Shown piece by piece: positions 51,375 through 60,741 of a stretch of DNA of 64,000 nt. Made by a program: the position numbers and the translations under genes. The notes under the pieces were generated by a model. The model saw only the letters and a list, made by a program, of their open reading frames with translations, was not told the DNA's origin and made no database searches. The DNA comes from Streptomyces sp. RKAG293. Lineage in GTDB: Bacteria; Actinomycetota; Actinomycetes; Streptomycetales; Streptomycetaceae. The stretch is from assembly GCF_023701745.1 (NCBI RefSeq), contig NZ_JAJOZB010000001.1, positions 2,796,501 to 2,860,500 of the forward strand. The letters run 5' to 3'. Every line of letters starts with the position of its first letter. Within the stretch, counting starts at the first letter, position 1.

Positions 51375-52634
51375 CTAGACCTCGGGGCGGAGCCTGGCCG
51401 GGGCGGCGGTGTTGTTCTGCACCGCCGCCGCCTTGCCCGCGCTGCCCAGCGCGCTGCCCTTCTTCCAGTCGGACCAGTTCAGGTTCCAGTCGCCGAACCC
51501 GTTGTCGAACGGAGTCATCGTCGAGCCCGCGCTGTTGACGACCTGGACGACGTCGCCCATGCGCACCTGGTCGAAGAACCAGTGCGCGTTCTCGGTGCTC
51601 ATCCCGGTGCAGCCGTGGCTGACGTTGTCGACCCCCTGCGAGCCCTCCGACCAGGGCGCGGCGTGCACGTACTCGCCGCTCCAAGTCACCCGGGTGGCCC
51701 AGTACACGGGGAGGTCGTAGCCCTCGGAGCTGCCGGCGGCTATGCCGATGCTCTCGCTCTGCATCCGGACGAAGCTCTCCTTGCCCAGGACGACCTTGAC
51801 GCCGTTGCGCGTGGAGAAGCCGGGCTTTCCGGTGGTCACGGGTATGGTGCGGACGACGCTGCCGTTGCGCTTGAACGTCATCTCGTGGGAGCCCGCGTCC
51901 GTTATCGCCTCGACCCGGTCACCGGTCGTGAGCGACAGCGCCTTGGAGGATCCGCCGTAGAGGCTGTCCTTGATGTGGACGCCGTCGAGGGTGCTGCGCA
52001 CCTCGATCTTCGCGTTCGCGGGCCAGAAGGTCTCCGGCCGGTAGTGCAGCGTGCGGTCGTCCACCCAGTACCAGGAGCCGACGGCGGCCTCCGGACTGGC
52101 GGTGACCTGCAGGTTCTGTTCGACCTTGGCGCGTGCCGCGGGGTCCTTGACGGGCACCGTCAGCATGGCGGTGACGGGCTGTCCGACACCGTAGGTGCCG
52201 GCGTCGGGGCCGAAGGTGACCCGCAGCAGGTTGTCGGCGGCCGTCGTGTCGAATCCGACGGTCTCCCGGCCGGGCCGCCCCGCGCCGTCCTCGGTGCTCA
52301 CCCGGACCGTGTAGTGGGCTCCTGCGGCCAGTGGAGCGGTGCTGTGCCAACGTATGCCGTCCGGGGAGAGTTCGCCCCTGACGTAGCGTCCTGCGGCGTC
52401 CGTGGCCGTGACGTCGGTGATCCGGTCGTCGTTCTTGGCGGTGATCTCCAGGGGCTTGTTCGGGTCCACCTTGCCGCCGTCGGCGAGGCTGTACGAAACC
52501 TCGCCCGCCGCGTCGTAGGGAGAGGCGGCCAGCGGATCCCCGCCGTCACCGCCGCATGAGGTCAGCCCCACCGCGAGAGGGGCTACGAGAAGCGCGTATC
52601 GCATCGCCGTCCGGCGTGTCGAGAAGTGACTCAT
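51375..52634 (-). CDS. L,D-transpeptidase (YkuD) lipoprotein
   Basis: This 419-residue envelope enzyme has a basic start, a hydrophobic stretch and the lipobox L-T-S-C, Ig-like domains at about 40-260 and a C-terminal YkuD domain. The catalytic motif is S-H-G-C-T-G-M-S near 360-367. It forms 3-3 (meso-DAP) cross-links in peptidoglycan. It lies between ctaF and the ctaE/qcr block, an odd context that may be simple neighbourhood. The ATG at 52634 has TACCTT 6 nt upstream and no ribosome binding site. Confidence 0.93.
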   Translation of the reverse strand: MSHFSTRRTAMRYALLVAPLAVGLTSCGGDGGDPLAASPYDAAGEVSYSLADGGKVDPNKPLEITAKNDDRITDVTATDAAGRYVRGELSPDGIRWHSTAPLAAGAHYTVRVSTEDGAGRPGRETVGFDTTAADNLLRVTFGPDAGTYGVGQPVTAMLTVPVKDPAARAKVEQNLQVTASPEAAVGSWYWVDDRTLHYRPETFWPANAKIEVRSTLDGVHIKDSLYGGSSKALSLTTGDRVEAITDAGSHEMTFKRNGSVVRTIPVTTGKPGFSTRNGVKVVLGKESFVRMQSESIGIAAGSSEGYDLPVYWATRVTWSGEYVHAAPWSEGSQGVDNVSHGCTGMSTENAHWFFDQVRMGDVVQVVNSAGSTMTPFDNGFGDWNLNWSDWKKGSALGSAGKAAAVQNNTAAPARLRPEV

Positions 52635-52640
52635 GGTCAC

Positions 52641-52646
52641 AAGGTA
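52641..52646 (-). promoter_or_regulatory. -10 box TACCTT, leaderless layout
   Basis: TACCTT on the minus strand ends 6 nt before the ATG at 52634 of the L,D-transpeptidase gene. The spacer GTGACC holds no ribosome binding site. Confidence 0.45.
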
Positions 52647-52684
52647 TGAAGATTCGCCCGGATCGGCGCGTTGAGCGCATGCGA

Positions 52685-52728
52685 ACGGGCTGGGCCCGGA
52701 CACCGTGCGGTGTCCGGGCCCAGCCCGT
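52685..52728 (-). terminator. Terminator of the ctaCDF operon
   Basis: ACGGGCTGGGCCCGGACACC (52685-52704), a 4-nt loop, and its exact complement (52709-52728) form a 20-bp stem 29 nt after the ctaF stop. It separates the oxidase genes from the L,D-transpeptidase promoter. Confidence 0.92.
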
Positions 52729-52756
52729 GCTGCGTCGCGGCGGTCGTCCGCCGGTC

Positions 52757-53155
52757 CTACTGCGTCTGGTCCTCACCGCGGTAGTACTCGAACACCCAGC
52801 CGTACAGGCCGATGAGGAGCATCGGGGCGGAGAAGTACAGCAGCCACCAGCCGAAGATCACACCGAGGAACGCCAGCGCGCCGCCGATGGCGAGCGAGAG
52901 CGGCTGCCAGCTGTGCGGGCTGAAGAAGCCCACCTCGCCGGCGTCGTCCGCGACGTCCGCGTTCTCGTTGTCCTGGGCTCCGGTGTCCGCCCGGCGGGCG
53001 GTGAAGGCCAGGTAGAACCCGATCATCACGCTGAGGCCGAAGGCCAGGAACAGCGCGGTGGTGCCCGCGGGCTCCTTGGACCAGTAGCCGTAGACGATGG
53101 CCGAGGCGAGGATGAAGACCGCCAGGCCGAGGAACATCTTTCCTTGGACCCTCAC
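52757..53155 (-). CDS. ctaF: Cytochrome c oxidase subunit IV (actinobacterial)
   Basis: This 132-residue protein has four hydrophobic segments and the actinobacterial subunit IV layout ([14 protein letters not shown] near the start, F-G-W-W-L-L-Y near 100). GTG 53155 overlaps the ctaD stop (GTGA). It is a structural subunit of the aa3 oxidase with no redox centre. Confidence 0.92.
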   Translation of the reverse strand: MRVQGKMFLGLAVFILASAIVYGYWSKEPAGTTALFLAFGLSVMIGFYLAFTARRADTGAQDNENADVADDAGEVGFFSPHSWQPLSLAIGGALAFLGVIFGWWLLYFSAPMLLIGLYGWVFEYYRGEDQTQ

Positions 53156-54909
53156 AGCTGCTTCCCCTTCTCCTCGTGCTCCTCGCCGCCGGCGACGAGG
53201 GCGCCGCGCTCAGGGTCGAGGTTCTGCTCGAGCTCCATCGCGGAGATCTCCGGGTGGTGCAGGTCGAACGCCGGCGACTCGGACCGGATACGCGGCAGCG
53301 TGAGGAAATTGTGCCGCGGCGGCGGGCAGGAGGTCGCCCATTCGAGGGAACGGCCGTAGCCCCACGGGTCGTCGACCTCGACCTTCTTGCCGTACTTCGC
53401 GGTCTTCCACACGTTGTAGAAGAACGGCAGCATCGACAGGCCGAGCAGGAACGAACTGATGGTGGAGATGGTGTTCAGGGTGGTGAACCCGTCGGCCGCC
53501 AGATAGTCCGCGTAACGGCGCGGCATGCCCTCGACGCCCAGCCAGTGCTGGATCAGGAACGTGCCGTGGAAGCCGAAGAACAGCGTCCAGAAGGTGATCT
53601 TGCCGAGCCGCTCGTCCAGCATCTTGCCGGTGAACTTCGGCCACCAGAAGTGGAAGCCGGAGAACATCGCGAAGACCACGGTCCCGAAGATCACGTAGTG
53701 GAAGTGCGCCACCACGAAGTACGAGTCCGAGACGTGGAAGTCCAGCGGCGGCGCCGCCAGGATCACACCGGTCAGACCACCGAACGCGAAGGTGATCAGG
53801 AAGCCGACGGCCCACAGCATCGGGGTCTCGAAACTCAGTGACCCCTTCCACATCGTGCCGATCCAGTTGAAGAACTTCACACCGGTCGGGACGGCGATGA
53901 GGAACGTCATGAACGAGAAGAACGGCAGCAGCACACCGCCGGTGACGTACATGTGGTGCGCCCAGACGGTGACCGACAGACCGGCGATGGAGATGGTCGC
54001 GCCGATCAGGCCGACGTAGCCGAACATCGGCTTGCGGCTGAACACCGGGATCACTTCGCTGATGATGCCGAAGAACGGCAACGCGATGATGTACACCTCT
54101 GGATGCCCGAAGAACCAGAACAGGTGTTGCCATAGCAACGCCCCGCCGTTCGCGGCATCGAAGACGTGCGCCCCGAACTTCCGGTCGGCCTCCAGGGCGA
54201 AGAGCGCGGCGGCGAGCACCGGGAAGGCCAGCAGGACCAGCACACCGGTCAGCAGGACGTTCCAGACGAAGATCGGCATGCGGAACATCGTCATGCCGGG
54301 TGCGCGCATGCAGATGATCGTGGTGATGAAGTTGACCGAACCGAGGATCGTGCCGAAGCCGGAGAAGGCCAGACCCATGATCCACATGTCGGCGCCGACG
54401 CCCGGCGACCGGACGGCGTCCGACAGCGGGGAGTACGCGAACCAGCCGAAGTCGGCCGCGCCCGCCGGCGTCAGGAAGCCGGCCACCGCGATCAGCGAGC
54501 CGAACAGGTACAGCCAGTAGGCGAACATGTTCAGCCGCGGGAACGCCACGTCGGGCGCGCCGATCTGCAGCGGCATGATCCAGTTCGCGAAGCCCGCGAA
54601 GAGCGGCGTCGCGAACATCAGCAGCATCACGGTGCCGTGCATCGTGAACGCCTGGTTGAACTGCTCGTTCGACATGATCTGGGTGCCCGGGCGGGCCAGT
54701 TCGGCGCGCATGAGCAGCGCCATGATGCCGCCGAGGATGAAGAAGAAGAACGAGGTGATCAGGTACATCGTCCCGATCGTCTTGTGGTCGGTGGTGGTGA
54801 GCCACTTGATGACCACGGCGCCGGGCTGTGCCCGCTTCACCGGCAACTCGTCCTCGTACGACTCGCCGATGGCGGCCGCGCCCTGATGGGGTTCGTTGAG
54901 AATGCTCAT
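53152..54909 (-). CDS. ctaD: Cytochrome c oxidase subunit I
   Basis: This 585-residue, twelve-helix core subunit binds heme a and the heme a3-CuB centre. Ligand motifs include H-G-T-V-M near 88 (heme a), W-F-F-G-H-P-E-V-Y near 270 (CuB His and the cross-linked Tyr), and V-A-H-F-H-Y-V near 400 (heme a3 and heme a His). An actinobacterial C-terminal tail rich in Glu/Lys follows. The ATG at 54909 overlaps the ctaC stop (ATGA). Confidence 0.96.
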   Translation of the reverse strand: MSILNEPHQGAAAIGESYEDELPVKRAQPGAVVIKWLTTTDHKTIGTMYLITSFFFFILGGIMALLMRAELARPGTQIMSNEQFNQAFTMHGTVMLLMFATPLFAGFANWIMPLQIGAPDVAFPRLNMFAYWLYLFGSLIAVAGFLTPAGAADFGWFAYSPLSDAVRSPGVGADMWIMGLAFSGFGTILGSVNFITTIICMRAPGMTMFRMPIFVWNVLLTGVLVLLAFPVLAAALFALEADRKFGAHVFDAANGGALLWQHLFWFFGHPEVYIIALPFFGIISEVIPVFSRKPMFGYVGLIGATISIAGLSVTVWAHHMYVTGGVLLPFFSFMTFLIAVPTGVKFFNWIGTMWKGSLSFETPMLWAVGFLITFAFGGLTGVILAAPPLDFHVSDSYFVVAHFHYVIFGTVVFAMFSGFHFWWPKFTGKMLDERLGKITFWTLFFGFHGTFLIQHWLGVEGMPRRYADYLAADGFTTLNTISTISSFLLGLSMLPFFYNVWKTAKYGKKVEVDDPWGYGRSLEWATSCPPPRHNFLTLPRIRSESPAFDLHHPEISAMELEQNLDPERGALVAGGEEHEEKGKQL

Positions 54910-55856
54910 GTGGTCTTGGGCTCCGCATTCTTGGCGTTGCCCGTGGTGGCAATGCCCGCCGGGAGGTAACCGGTCTGGCCCTTCTTCGCCAGATCCTGCA
55001 GGTGCTGCTGGTACTGCTCCGGGGTGACGACCTTCACGTTGAAGAGCATCCGGGAGTGGTCCATGCCGCACAGTTCCGCGCACTTGCCCAGGAAGGTGCC
55101 CTCCTTGCTCGGAGTCACCTCGAAGACGTTGGTGTGCCCCGGGATGACGTCCATCTTCATGAGGAACGGCACCACCCAGAACGAGTGGATGACGTCGCGC
55201 GAGGTGAGGACGAACCGCACCGTCTCGCCCTTCGGCAGCCAGAGCGTCGGACCGGGGTTACCGGTGTCCTGGTTCTTCGAAGCGGGAGTGCCGAAGTCGT
55301 AGACGCCCTCGGCACCCACCGGGAACTTCAGCTTGTCGACGGGGATCTGCTCGAGCTCCTTGGGAGCCACCGCAGGGGACGACTTGTTGCCGTCCACGTC
55401 CTCGACGTAGTTGAAGGCCCAGCTCCACTGCATGCCGACCACGTTCACCACGTGGTCCGGCTTTTCCGAGGTCGCCAGAATCTTGGATTCGTCACGCGCG
55501 GTGAAGTAGAAGAACACCGCGATGATGATGATCGGGACCACGGTGTACAGCGCCTCGATGGGCATGTTGTACCGGGTCTGCGGAGGAACCTCGACCTTCG
55601 TCCGGCTTCGCCGGTGGAAGATCACACTCCAGATGATCAAACCCCAGACAAGTACACCGGTCGCCAGCGCGGCGGCCCAGGAGCCCTGCCAGAGCGCCAG
55701 GATCCGGGGGGCTTGTTCCGTAGCGGGGCTGGGCATGCCAAGGCGGGGGTATTCACAACCGGTAGCGGTCACAAGGACCAGCGCCGCGGCCAGCGCCTGC
55801 GGCAGCTTCCGCCGCACCGGGCGCCGCGACGAGCGGTCGGAGCCGTTGGGACTCAC
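54906..55856 (-). CDS. ctaC: Cytochrome c oxidase subunit II
   Basis: This 316-residue lipoprotein-like subunit has a signal with T-A-T-G-C near 30, two transmembrane segments and a CuA domain. The CuA motif is [12 protein letters not shown] near 270, with the upstream His in S-F-W-V and W-S-W-A-F near 150. It accepts electrons from the diheme cytochrome of the bc1 complex. GTG 55856 follows GGAAGG; the frame is open another 105 nt but without homology. It heads the ctaC-ctaD-ctaF chain. Confidence 0.94.
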   Translation of the reverse strand: MSPNGSDRSSRRPVRRKLPQALAAALVLVTATGCEYPRLGMPSPATEQAPRILALWQGSWAAALATGVLVWGLIIWSVIFHRRSRTKVEVPPQTRYNMPIEALYTVVPIIIIAVFFYFTARDESKILATSEKPDHVVNVVGMQWSWAFNYVEDVDGNKSSPAVAPKELEQIPVDKLKFPVGAEGVYDFGTPASKNQDTGNPGPTLWLPKGETVRFVLTSRDVIHSFWVVPFLMKMDVIPGHTNVFEVTPSKEGTFLGKCAELCGMDHSRMLFNVKVVTPEQYQQHLQDLAKKGQTGYLPAGIATTGNAKNAEPKTT

Positions 55857-56055
55857 GTAGCGCCTTCCCGAGAGTCTCGCCCACGCGTCCGGGTGCCCGG
55901 CCGTCAGCTGGTCGGTCGGCCCTGGCGCGGGCAGGTAGGTGTGGATGTTTATGCGGACCAAACCCTACTGGACGCTATTTGGGGTCGCGCGGGGAGGGGG
56001 TCCAACGCGCCGGGGCACTTCCCGAAGGGATGGACCGGCATGCTCCGCATGCCGC

Positions 56056-56086
56056 CTGACGGCCCGCCGGGCGACAGGCGTAGCGT
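56056..56086 (+). promoter_or_regulatory. Promoter with -10 box TAGCGT and leaderless layout
   Basis: CTGACG (56056-56061) lies 19 nt before TAGCGT (56081-56086), which ends 7 nt before the GTG at 56094. It matches TTGACN and TANNNT with slightly long spacing. The 237-nt gap between ctaC and this gene shows nothing else. Confidence 0.6.
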
Positions 56087-56093
56087 GCCGGGC

Positions 56094-57491
56094 GTGTCCT
56101 ACTTCGATGCGGCTTCGGCCGCTCCCCTGCACCCCGTCGCCCGCCAGGCGCTGGTAGCCGCGCTGGACGAGGGGTGGGCGGACCCGGCCCGCCTGTACCG
56201 CGAGGGGCGGCGCGCCCGGCTGCTGTTGGACGCCTCCCGGGAGGCCGCCGCCGAAGCCGTGGGCTGCCGCCCCGACGAACTGGTTTTCACTCCTTCGGGA
56301 ACCCGCGCCGTTCACACGGCCGTGTCAGGGGCCATGGCGGGGCGGCGGCGGACGGGGCGTCACCTCGTGGTGTCGGCCGTCGAGCACTCGTCGGTCCTCC
56401 ATGCGGCCGAGGCGTACGAGGCCACCGAGGTCGGGGTGGACCGTACGGGGCGGGTGGACGCCGCCGCGTTCGCCGCGGCGCTGCGGCCGGACACCGCGCT
56501 GGCCTGCCTGCAGTCCGCCAACCACGAGGTGGGCACGGTCCAGCCGGTCGCCGAGGCCGCCGGGCTGTGCCGGGCGGCGGGAGTGCCGCTGCTGGTGGAC
56601 GCGGCGCAGTCGCTGGCCTGGGGGCCGGTGGAGGACGGCTGGTCGCTGCTCACCGCCAGCGCCCACAAATGGGGCGGGCCGCCCGGGGTCGGGCTGCTCG
56701 CGGTCCGCAAGGGCACGCGCTTCGCCGCTCAGGGACCCACGGACGAACGGGAGTCGGGGCGCTCCCCCGGCTTCGAGAACCTGCCGGCCATCGTGGCCGC
56801 GGCGGCGTCGCTGCGCGCCGTACGGGAGGAGGCCGCGGCCGAGGGGGCGCGGCTGTCGGAGCTGGTCGACCGGATCCGCTCCCGGGTGCCGGTACTCGTC
56901 CCCGATGTGGAGGTCGTCGGCCACCCCACGCTGCGGCTCCCGCACCTCGTGACGTTCTCCTGCCTCTACGTCGACGGGGAGGCGCTGCTCGGCGGGCTCG
57001 ACCGCGCGGGCTTCTCGGTCTCCTCCGGCTCGTCCTGCACCTCCAGCACACTGACCCCGAGCCATGTGCTGCGCGCGATGGGCGTCCTGTCGGAGGGCAA
57101 CGTCCGGGTGTCGCTGCCGCCGGGCACCCCGGCGGAGGACGTCGAGCGGTTCCTGGGCGTGCTGCCGGAGGTCGTCCGCTCGGTCCGCGACCAGCTCGGC
57201 GCCCCGGCATCCCCCGCGGCGGACTCCGCCGCCCGCCCGGCCGATGTCTCCGGCGCCTCCGACGAGCCCGCGCTGACGGTCGACTCGCTCGGCAAGCGCT
57301 GCCCGATCCCGGTCATCGAGCTCGCCAAGGTCATCGGCGAGGTGCCGGTGGGCGCGGTGATCTCCGTGCTGTCCGACGACGAGGCGGCGCGGCTGGACAT
57401 CCCTGCGTGGTGCCAGATGCGGGACCAGGAGTACGTCGGCGAGCGCGCGGCGGAGCGGGGTACGGCGTACCTGGTGCGGCGCAGAACGTGA
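56094..57491 (+). CDS. Cysteine desulfurase-TusA fusion protein
   Basis: This 465-residue protein has a NifS/IscS-type aminotransferase at residues 1-375. It includes Y-F-D-A-A-S-A-A-P, PLP Lys in S-A-H-K-W-G-G near 188, and S-G-S-S-C-T-S-S near 315 with the persulfide Cys. The C-terminal 75 residues are a TusA-like domain with the C-P-I-P motif of G-K-R-C-P-I-P-V-I-E-L near 400. TusA accepts sulfur from a desulfurase and passes it on, so donor and acceptor are combined in one chain. GTG 56094 is favoured by the TAGCGT box and family start; ATG 56040 is an alternative. Confidence 0.92.
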   Translation: MSYFDAASAAPLHPVARQALVAALDEGWADPARLYREGRRARLLLDASREAAAEAVGCRPDELVFTPSGTRAVHTAVSGAMAGRRRTGRHLVVSAVEHSSVLHAAEAYEATEVGVDRTGRVDAAAFAAALRPDTALACLQSANHEVGTVQPVAEAAGLCRAAGVPLLVDAAQSLAWGPVEDGWSLLTASAHKWGGPPGVGLLAVRKGTRFAAQGPTDERESGRSPGFENLPAIVAAAASLRAVREEAAAEGARLSELVDRIRSRVPVLVPDVEVVGHPTLRLPHLVTFSCLYVDGEALLGGLDRAGFSVSSGSSCTSSTLTPSHVLRAMGVLSEGNVRVSLPPGTPAEDVERFLGVLPEVVRSVRDQLGAPASPAADSAARPADVSGASDEPALTVDSLGKRCPIPVIELAKVIGEVPVGAVISVLSDDEAARLDIPAWCQMRDQEYVGERAAERGTAYLVRRRT

Positions 57492-57503
57492 GGAGGACGG
57501 CAG

Positions 57504-57538
57504 CGTCCCCCGGACTCCGCCGTGGAGTCCGGGGGACG
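57504..57538. terminator. Bidirectional terminator
   Basis: CGTCCCCCGGACTCC (57504-57518), a 5-nt loop and the exact complement (57524-57538) form a 15-bp stem between convergent genes ending at 57491 and 57561. Confidence 0.88.
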
Positions 57539-57560
57539 GTGGCGTCGGAGGCCTCGGAGG

Positions 57561-58535
57561 TCAGGAAAGGTGGATCTTGACCTCGGCGGCGGCCTCGTGG
57601 CCGTAGGCCTTGGTGAAGCGGTCCATGAAGTGGCCGCGGCGCAGCTCGTACTCCTGGGTGCCGAGCGTCTCGATGACGAGGGTCGCCAGCATGCAGCCGA
57701 GCTGGGCGGAGCGCTCCAGCGACAGGCCCCAGTCCAGGCCCGCCAGGAAGCCGGCGCGGAACGCGTCGCCGACGCCGGTCGGGTCGACCTTCGCCTCTTC
57801 CTCGGCGCAGCCGACCTCGATCACCGGCTGGCCGACCCGCTCGATGCGGACGCCCTGCGCGCCGAGGGTGGTGATGCGGGTGCCGACCTTGGCGAGGATC
57901 TCTTCGCCGGTCCAGCCCGTCTTCGACTCGATGAGCGCCTTCTCGTACTCATTGGTGAAGAGGTACGTGGCACCGTCCACGAGGAGGCGGATGTCCTCAC
58001 CGTCCATGCGGGCGAGCTGCTGCGAGGGGTCGGCCGCGAACGGGATGCCGCGGCTGCGGCACTCCTGGGTGTGCCGGATCATCGCCTCGGGGTCGTCCGC
58101 GCCGATGAGGACCAGGTCCAGACCGCCCACCCGGTCGGCGATCGGCTGCAGCTCGATCTGCCGGGCCTCGCTCATCGCGCCGGTGTAGAAGGACGCGATC
58201 TGGTTGTGGTCGGTGTCCGTGGTGCAGACGAAGCGCGCGGTGTGCAGCACCTCGGAGATGCGGACGGACGCGGTGTCGACGCCGTGCCGGTCCAGCCAGG
58301 CGCGGTACTCGGCGAAGTCGGAGCCCGCCGCGCCCACGAGGACCGGCCGGAGGCCGAGCACACCCATGCCGAAGCAGATGTTCGGAGCGACTCCGCCGCG
58401 CCGGACGTCGAGGGTGTCGACGAGGAAGGAGAGCGAGACCGTGTGCAGCTGGTCCGCGACCAGCTGGTCCGCGAAGCGGCCGGGGAAGGTCATCAGGTGA
58501 TCGGTGGCGATGGATCCGGTGACAGCGATACGCAC
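57561..58535 (-). CDS. PfkB-family carbohydrate/adenosine kinase
   Basis: This 324-residue ribokinase-fold kinase begins V-R-I-A-V-T-G-S-I-A-T-D-H-L-M-T-F-P-G. R-R-G-G-V-A-P-N-I near 45 forms the sugar site and D-P-T-G-V-G-D-A-F-R-A-G-F near 250 is the PfkB signature 2 with the catalytic Asp. The pattern is close to actinobacterial adenosine kinases. The GTG at 58535 follows AGGAG. It is convergent with the desulfurase-TusA gene and divergent from a small unknown gene. Confidence 0.9.
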   Translation of the reverse strand: MRIAVTGSIATDHLMTFPGRFADQLVADQLHTVSLSFLVDTLDVRRGGVAPNICFGMGVLGLRPVLVGAAGSDFAEYRAWLDRHGVDTASVRISEVLHTARFVCTTDTDHNQIASFYTGAMSEARQIELQPIADRVGGLDLVLIGADDPEAMIRHTQECRSRGIPFAADPSQQLARMDGEDIRLLVDGATYLFTNEYEKALIESKTGWTGEEILAKVGTRITTLGAQGVRIERVGQPVIEVGCAEEEAKVDPTGVGDAFRAGFLAGLDWGLSLERSAQLGCMLATLVIETLGTQEYELRRGHFMDRFTKAYGHEAAAEVKIHLS

Positions 58536-58710
58536 GACTGAATGCTCCTGCGGGGGCGGCGGCGAAGGTCGGCAAGGGCCGGAAGGAGGCCCTGGGCAAC
58601 ACGGAAAAGGCACAGCCATCGTATGGGGTGCTCCGCCGCACGGGGGAACCGGCCGCCGGAGACGGAGAAACTACCCGATAGTAGGGCTTACCCCTTCCTG
58701 ATCAAGTGCC

Positions 58711-58716
58711 TAGGGT
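58711..58716 (+). promoter_or_regulatory. -10 box TAGGGT, leaderless layout
   Basis: TAGGGT ends 7 nt before the ATG at 58724 of the small unknown gene. The spacer is CGAAGAC. Confidence 0.5.
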
Positions 58717-58723
58717 CGAAGAC

Positions 58724-58942
58724 ATGGCTTCTACTTCGTCCCCACTGCCCCCCGTCGTCGAACCTGAATCCCGCTCCGAATCGCTCGCCGAACTGCTCGG
58801 CGACTGCCGTCGGATGGCGCCGCACTGGACGGTTCCCGCCCATGCGGCCCCCTCGGCGGCCGCTCCGTCGAGCCTGCACGGAATCACCGTGCCGCTCGCG
58901 TCCGCGCACGTCGTGGACGGTATGGCGGAGTACGGCGCCTGA
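58724..58942 (+). CDS. Small conserved-looking hypothetical protein
   Basis: This 72-residue protein is Ser/Pro/Ala-rich at its start. Its C-terminal half is more ordered (S-L-H-G-I-T-V-P-L-A-S-A-H-V-V-D-G-M-A-E-Y-G-A). I do not recognise a family. Support comes from high third-position G/C, the leaderless -10 box and the clean position between two genes. It may be an unnoticed regulator or a structural peptide. Confidence 0.6.
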   Translation: MASTSSPLPPVVEPESRSESLAELLGDCRRMAPHWTVPAHAAPSAAAPSSLHGITVPLASAHVVDGMAEYGA

Positions 58943-59036
58943 TCCCGGCCGGTCGCGGAACCGCGCGGTGGGAACCGCGCGGGCTCCGGCTCCGTCACAG
59001 CTGCATCTGACGGTACGGAGCCGAGGGAGCAGCACG

Positions 59037-60659
59037 GTGAGCACCGAACGCAACGAAGACACGATGGAGCATCCCGTCCCCCGCCGCCGCATCCGGTCAC
59101 CACTGGCCGTCGCCGCGATGGCCGCGGCGGTCCTGGTGGCTGGCGGCGGCGGGGCCTACTGGGCGACGGCGAACGCGGGCAGCAGCGCCCCCGACAGGAG
59201 CGAGAGCAAGCCACCGGCGCCACTGGCGCTGGACGGCGCCAAGAACGGGGTGGCGGCCGGCACGGACAGCGCCGCGGCGGCCCCCGCCGGGGCGCAGTAC
59301 CAGGTCACGAAGCCGCTGCCGACCGGCCCGAAGGCGGCAGCGGTCTACCGGCCGCACGGCGACGTGACGCAGGCGGCCGTCGAGAAGCTGGCGAAGGCCC
59401 TGGACGTGCCCGGCCCCGTCAAGCTGGACCATGATTTCTGGCGGGCGGGCGGCACCCCCGACGGCAGCGGGCCCTTCTTGCAGGTCAACCGGTCGGGCGA
59501 GGGCAACTGGTCGTACTCCCGGCTCGGCCCGATCGCCAAGTGCTACCGCACCACGCCGATGAAGCCGGGGGTGCCGAGCGCTCCGAGCGCGGGCGGTCCC
59601 AGCGCGGGCGGTCCCGACTCCCCGGTCTGCTCCGGGCCCCCGGTCGCCTCGGCCGACGGCGCCGGCGGGACCTCGACGTCGTCCTCCGGGCCGGCCGGCA
59701 CGAGTGACAGCGCGGTGTCCGAGGACCGGGCGAAGCAGGCCGCGGCGCCCGCCCTGGCCGCTCTCGGACTGACCGGAGCCACGGTGGACGCGAGCGAGAC
59801 CGCCGGCGCGGTGCGCATGGTGAACGCCGACCCGGTGGTGGGCGGTCTGCCGACGCACGGCTGGCGCACCACCCTGCGGATCGGCGCGGACGGGCAGCTG
59901 AGCGGCGGCTACGGTCTGCTGGCGGCCCTCGACAAGGGCGACCAGTACCCGGTGATCGACGCGGCGCAGGCGCTGAAGCAGCTGGAGACCGCCGGAGCCG
60001 GCGGCATGGACCACGGTGTCGGCGGCACCTGCCCGTCGCCGCTCCCGCAGCAGCCGACGGCGCCGAGCGACGACAAGACGCTGCCGCGGTCGATGCCGTG
60101 TGTGCCGGGCGGCGAGCAGAAGCTCGAGGTCCGCGGCGCCACGTTCGGGCTGTCGGCGCAGTTCGTCTCGGGCGCGCGGGCGCTGGTGCCGTCCTGGCTG
60201 TTCGACGTGGCACAGGCCGGAGTGGTGAAGGCGCACACCGTGGCGCAGCCCGCCGTGGAGGCGCGCTACATCCAGCGGACGGCGCCGGGCACCGGACTGC
60301 CGGGCGAGCCGGGCGAGCCGGGCGGTCCGGGTGCGACGACCGCGCCGACGCAGCCCGCCGACCCCGCGAAGCCGGCCGACCCGAACGCGCCGCAGAAGCA
60401 GAAGGCCGTCTCGTACACCGTGCGCGGCAACGTCCTGGAGCTGCACTTCTGGGCCGGGGTCTGCTCCACCTACGCGGCGACCGCCGAGGAGTCCGACACG
60501 GCGGTGACCGTGCGGATCACGGGGACGCACGACCCGGCCAAGCGGGTGTGCATCATGATCGCGAAGGACACCACCAGGACCGTGCAGCTGGCCAAGCCGC
60601 TCGGTGACCGCAAGGTCGTCGACCTGTACGACGGCACCGTCGTGCCGCTGAAGAAGTAG
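59037..60659 (+). CDS. Large membrane-anchored extracytoplasmic protein, unknown
   Basis: This 540-residue protein has a short basic N terminus, one transmembrane segment at about 23-42 (L-A-V-A-A-M-A-A-A-V-L-V-A-G-G-G-G-A) and a long extracellular part. That part has Pro/Gly/Ser-rich linkers near 180-220 and 415-450 and folded-looking blocks between them. The C-terminal V-V-D-L-Y-D-G-T-V-V-P-L-K-K is strand-like. I recognise no enzyme motif. GTG 59037 follows GAGGGAGC. It resembles a streptomycete-specific family by layout. Confidence 0.78.
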   Translation: MSTERNEDTMEHPVPRRRIRSPLAVAAMAAAVLVAGGGGAYWATANAGSSAPDRSESKPPAPLALDGAKNGVAAGTDSAAAAPAGAQYQVTKPLPTGPKAAAVYRPHGDVTQAAVEKLAKALDVPGPVKLDHDFWRAGGTPDGSGPFLQVNRSGEGNWSYSRLGPIAKCYRTTPMKPGVPSAPSAGGPSAGGPDSPVCSGPPVASADGAGGTSTSSSGPAGTSDSAVSEDRAKQAAAPALAALGLTGATVDASETAGAVRMVNADPVVGGLPTHGWRTTLRIGADGQLSGGYGLLAALDKGDQYPVIDAAQALKQLETAGAGGMDHGVGGTCPSPLPQQPTAPSDDKTLPRSMPCVPGGEQKLEVRGATFGLSAQFVSGARALVPSWLFDVAQAGVVKAHTVAQPAVEARYIQRTAPGTGLPGEPGEPGGPGATTAPTQPADPAKPADPNAPQKQKAVSYTVRGNVLELHFWAGVCSTYAATAEESDTAVTVRITGTHDPAKRVCIMIAKDTTRTVQLAKPLGDRKVVDLYDGTVVPLKK

Positions 60660-60683
60660 CCTGCCCGACGGTTGACGGAACGA

Positions 60684-60723
60684 CGAAGGCGGCGGTCACC
60701 CTCTCGGGTGGCCGCCGCCTTCG
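60684..60723. terminator. Bidirectional terminator
   Basis: CGAAGGCGGCGGTCACCC (60684-60701), loop TCTC, and GGGTGGCCGCCGCCTTCG (60706-60723) pair over 18 bp with one G-T wobble. They lie between convergent genes ending at 60659 and 60742. Confidence 0.88.
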
Positions 60724-60741
60724 CGTGCGATCAGTGCAAGA

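Noticed and set aside
51582..52559. A 325-codon plus-strand frame opposite the L,D-transpeptidase
   Set aside because: Antisense shadow of a well-supported enzyme gene.
59037..60659. Sortase-anchored surface protein
   Set aside because: No LPxTG motif, hydrophobic stretch or basic tail at the C terminus.
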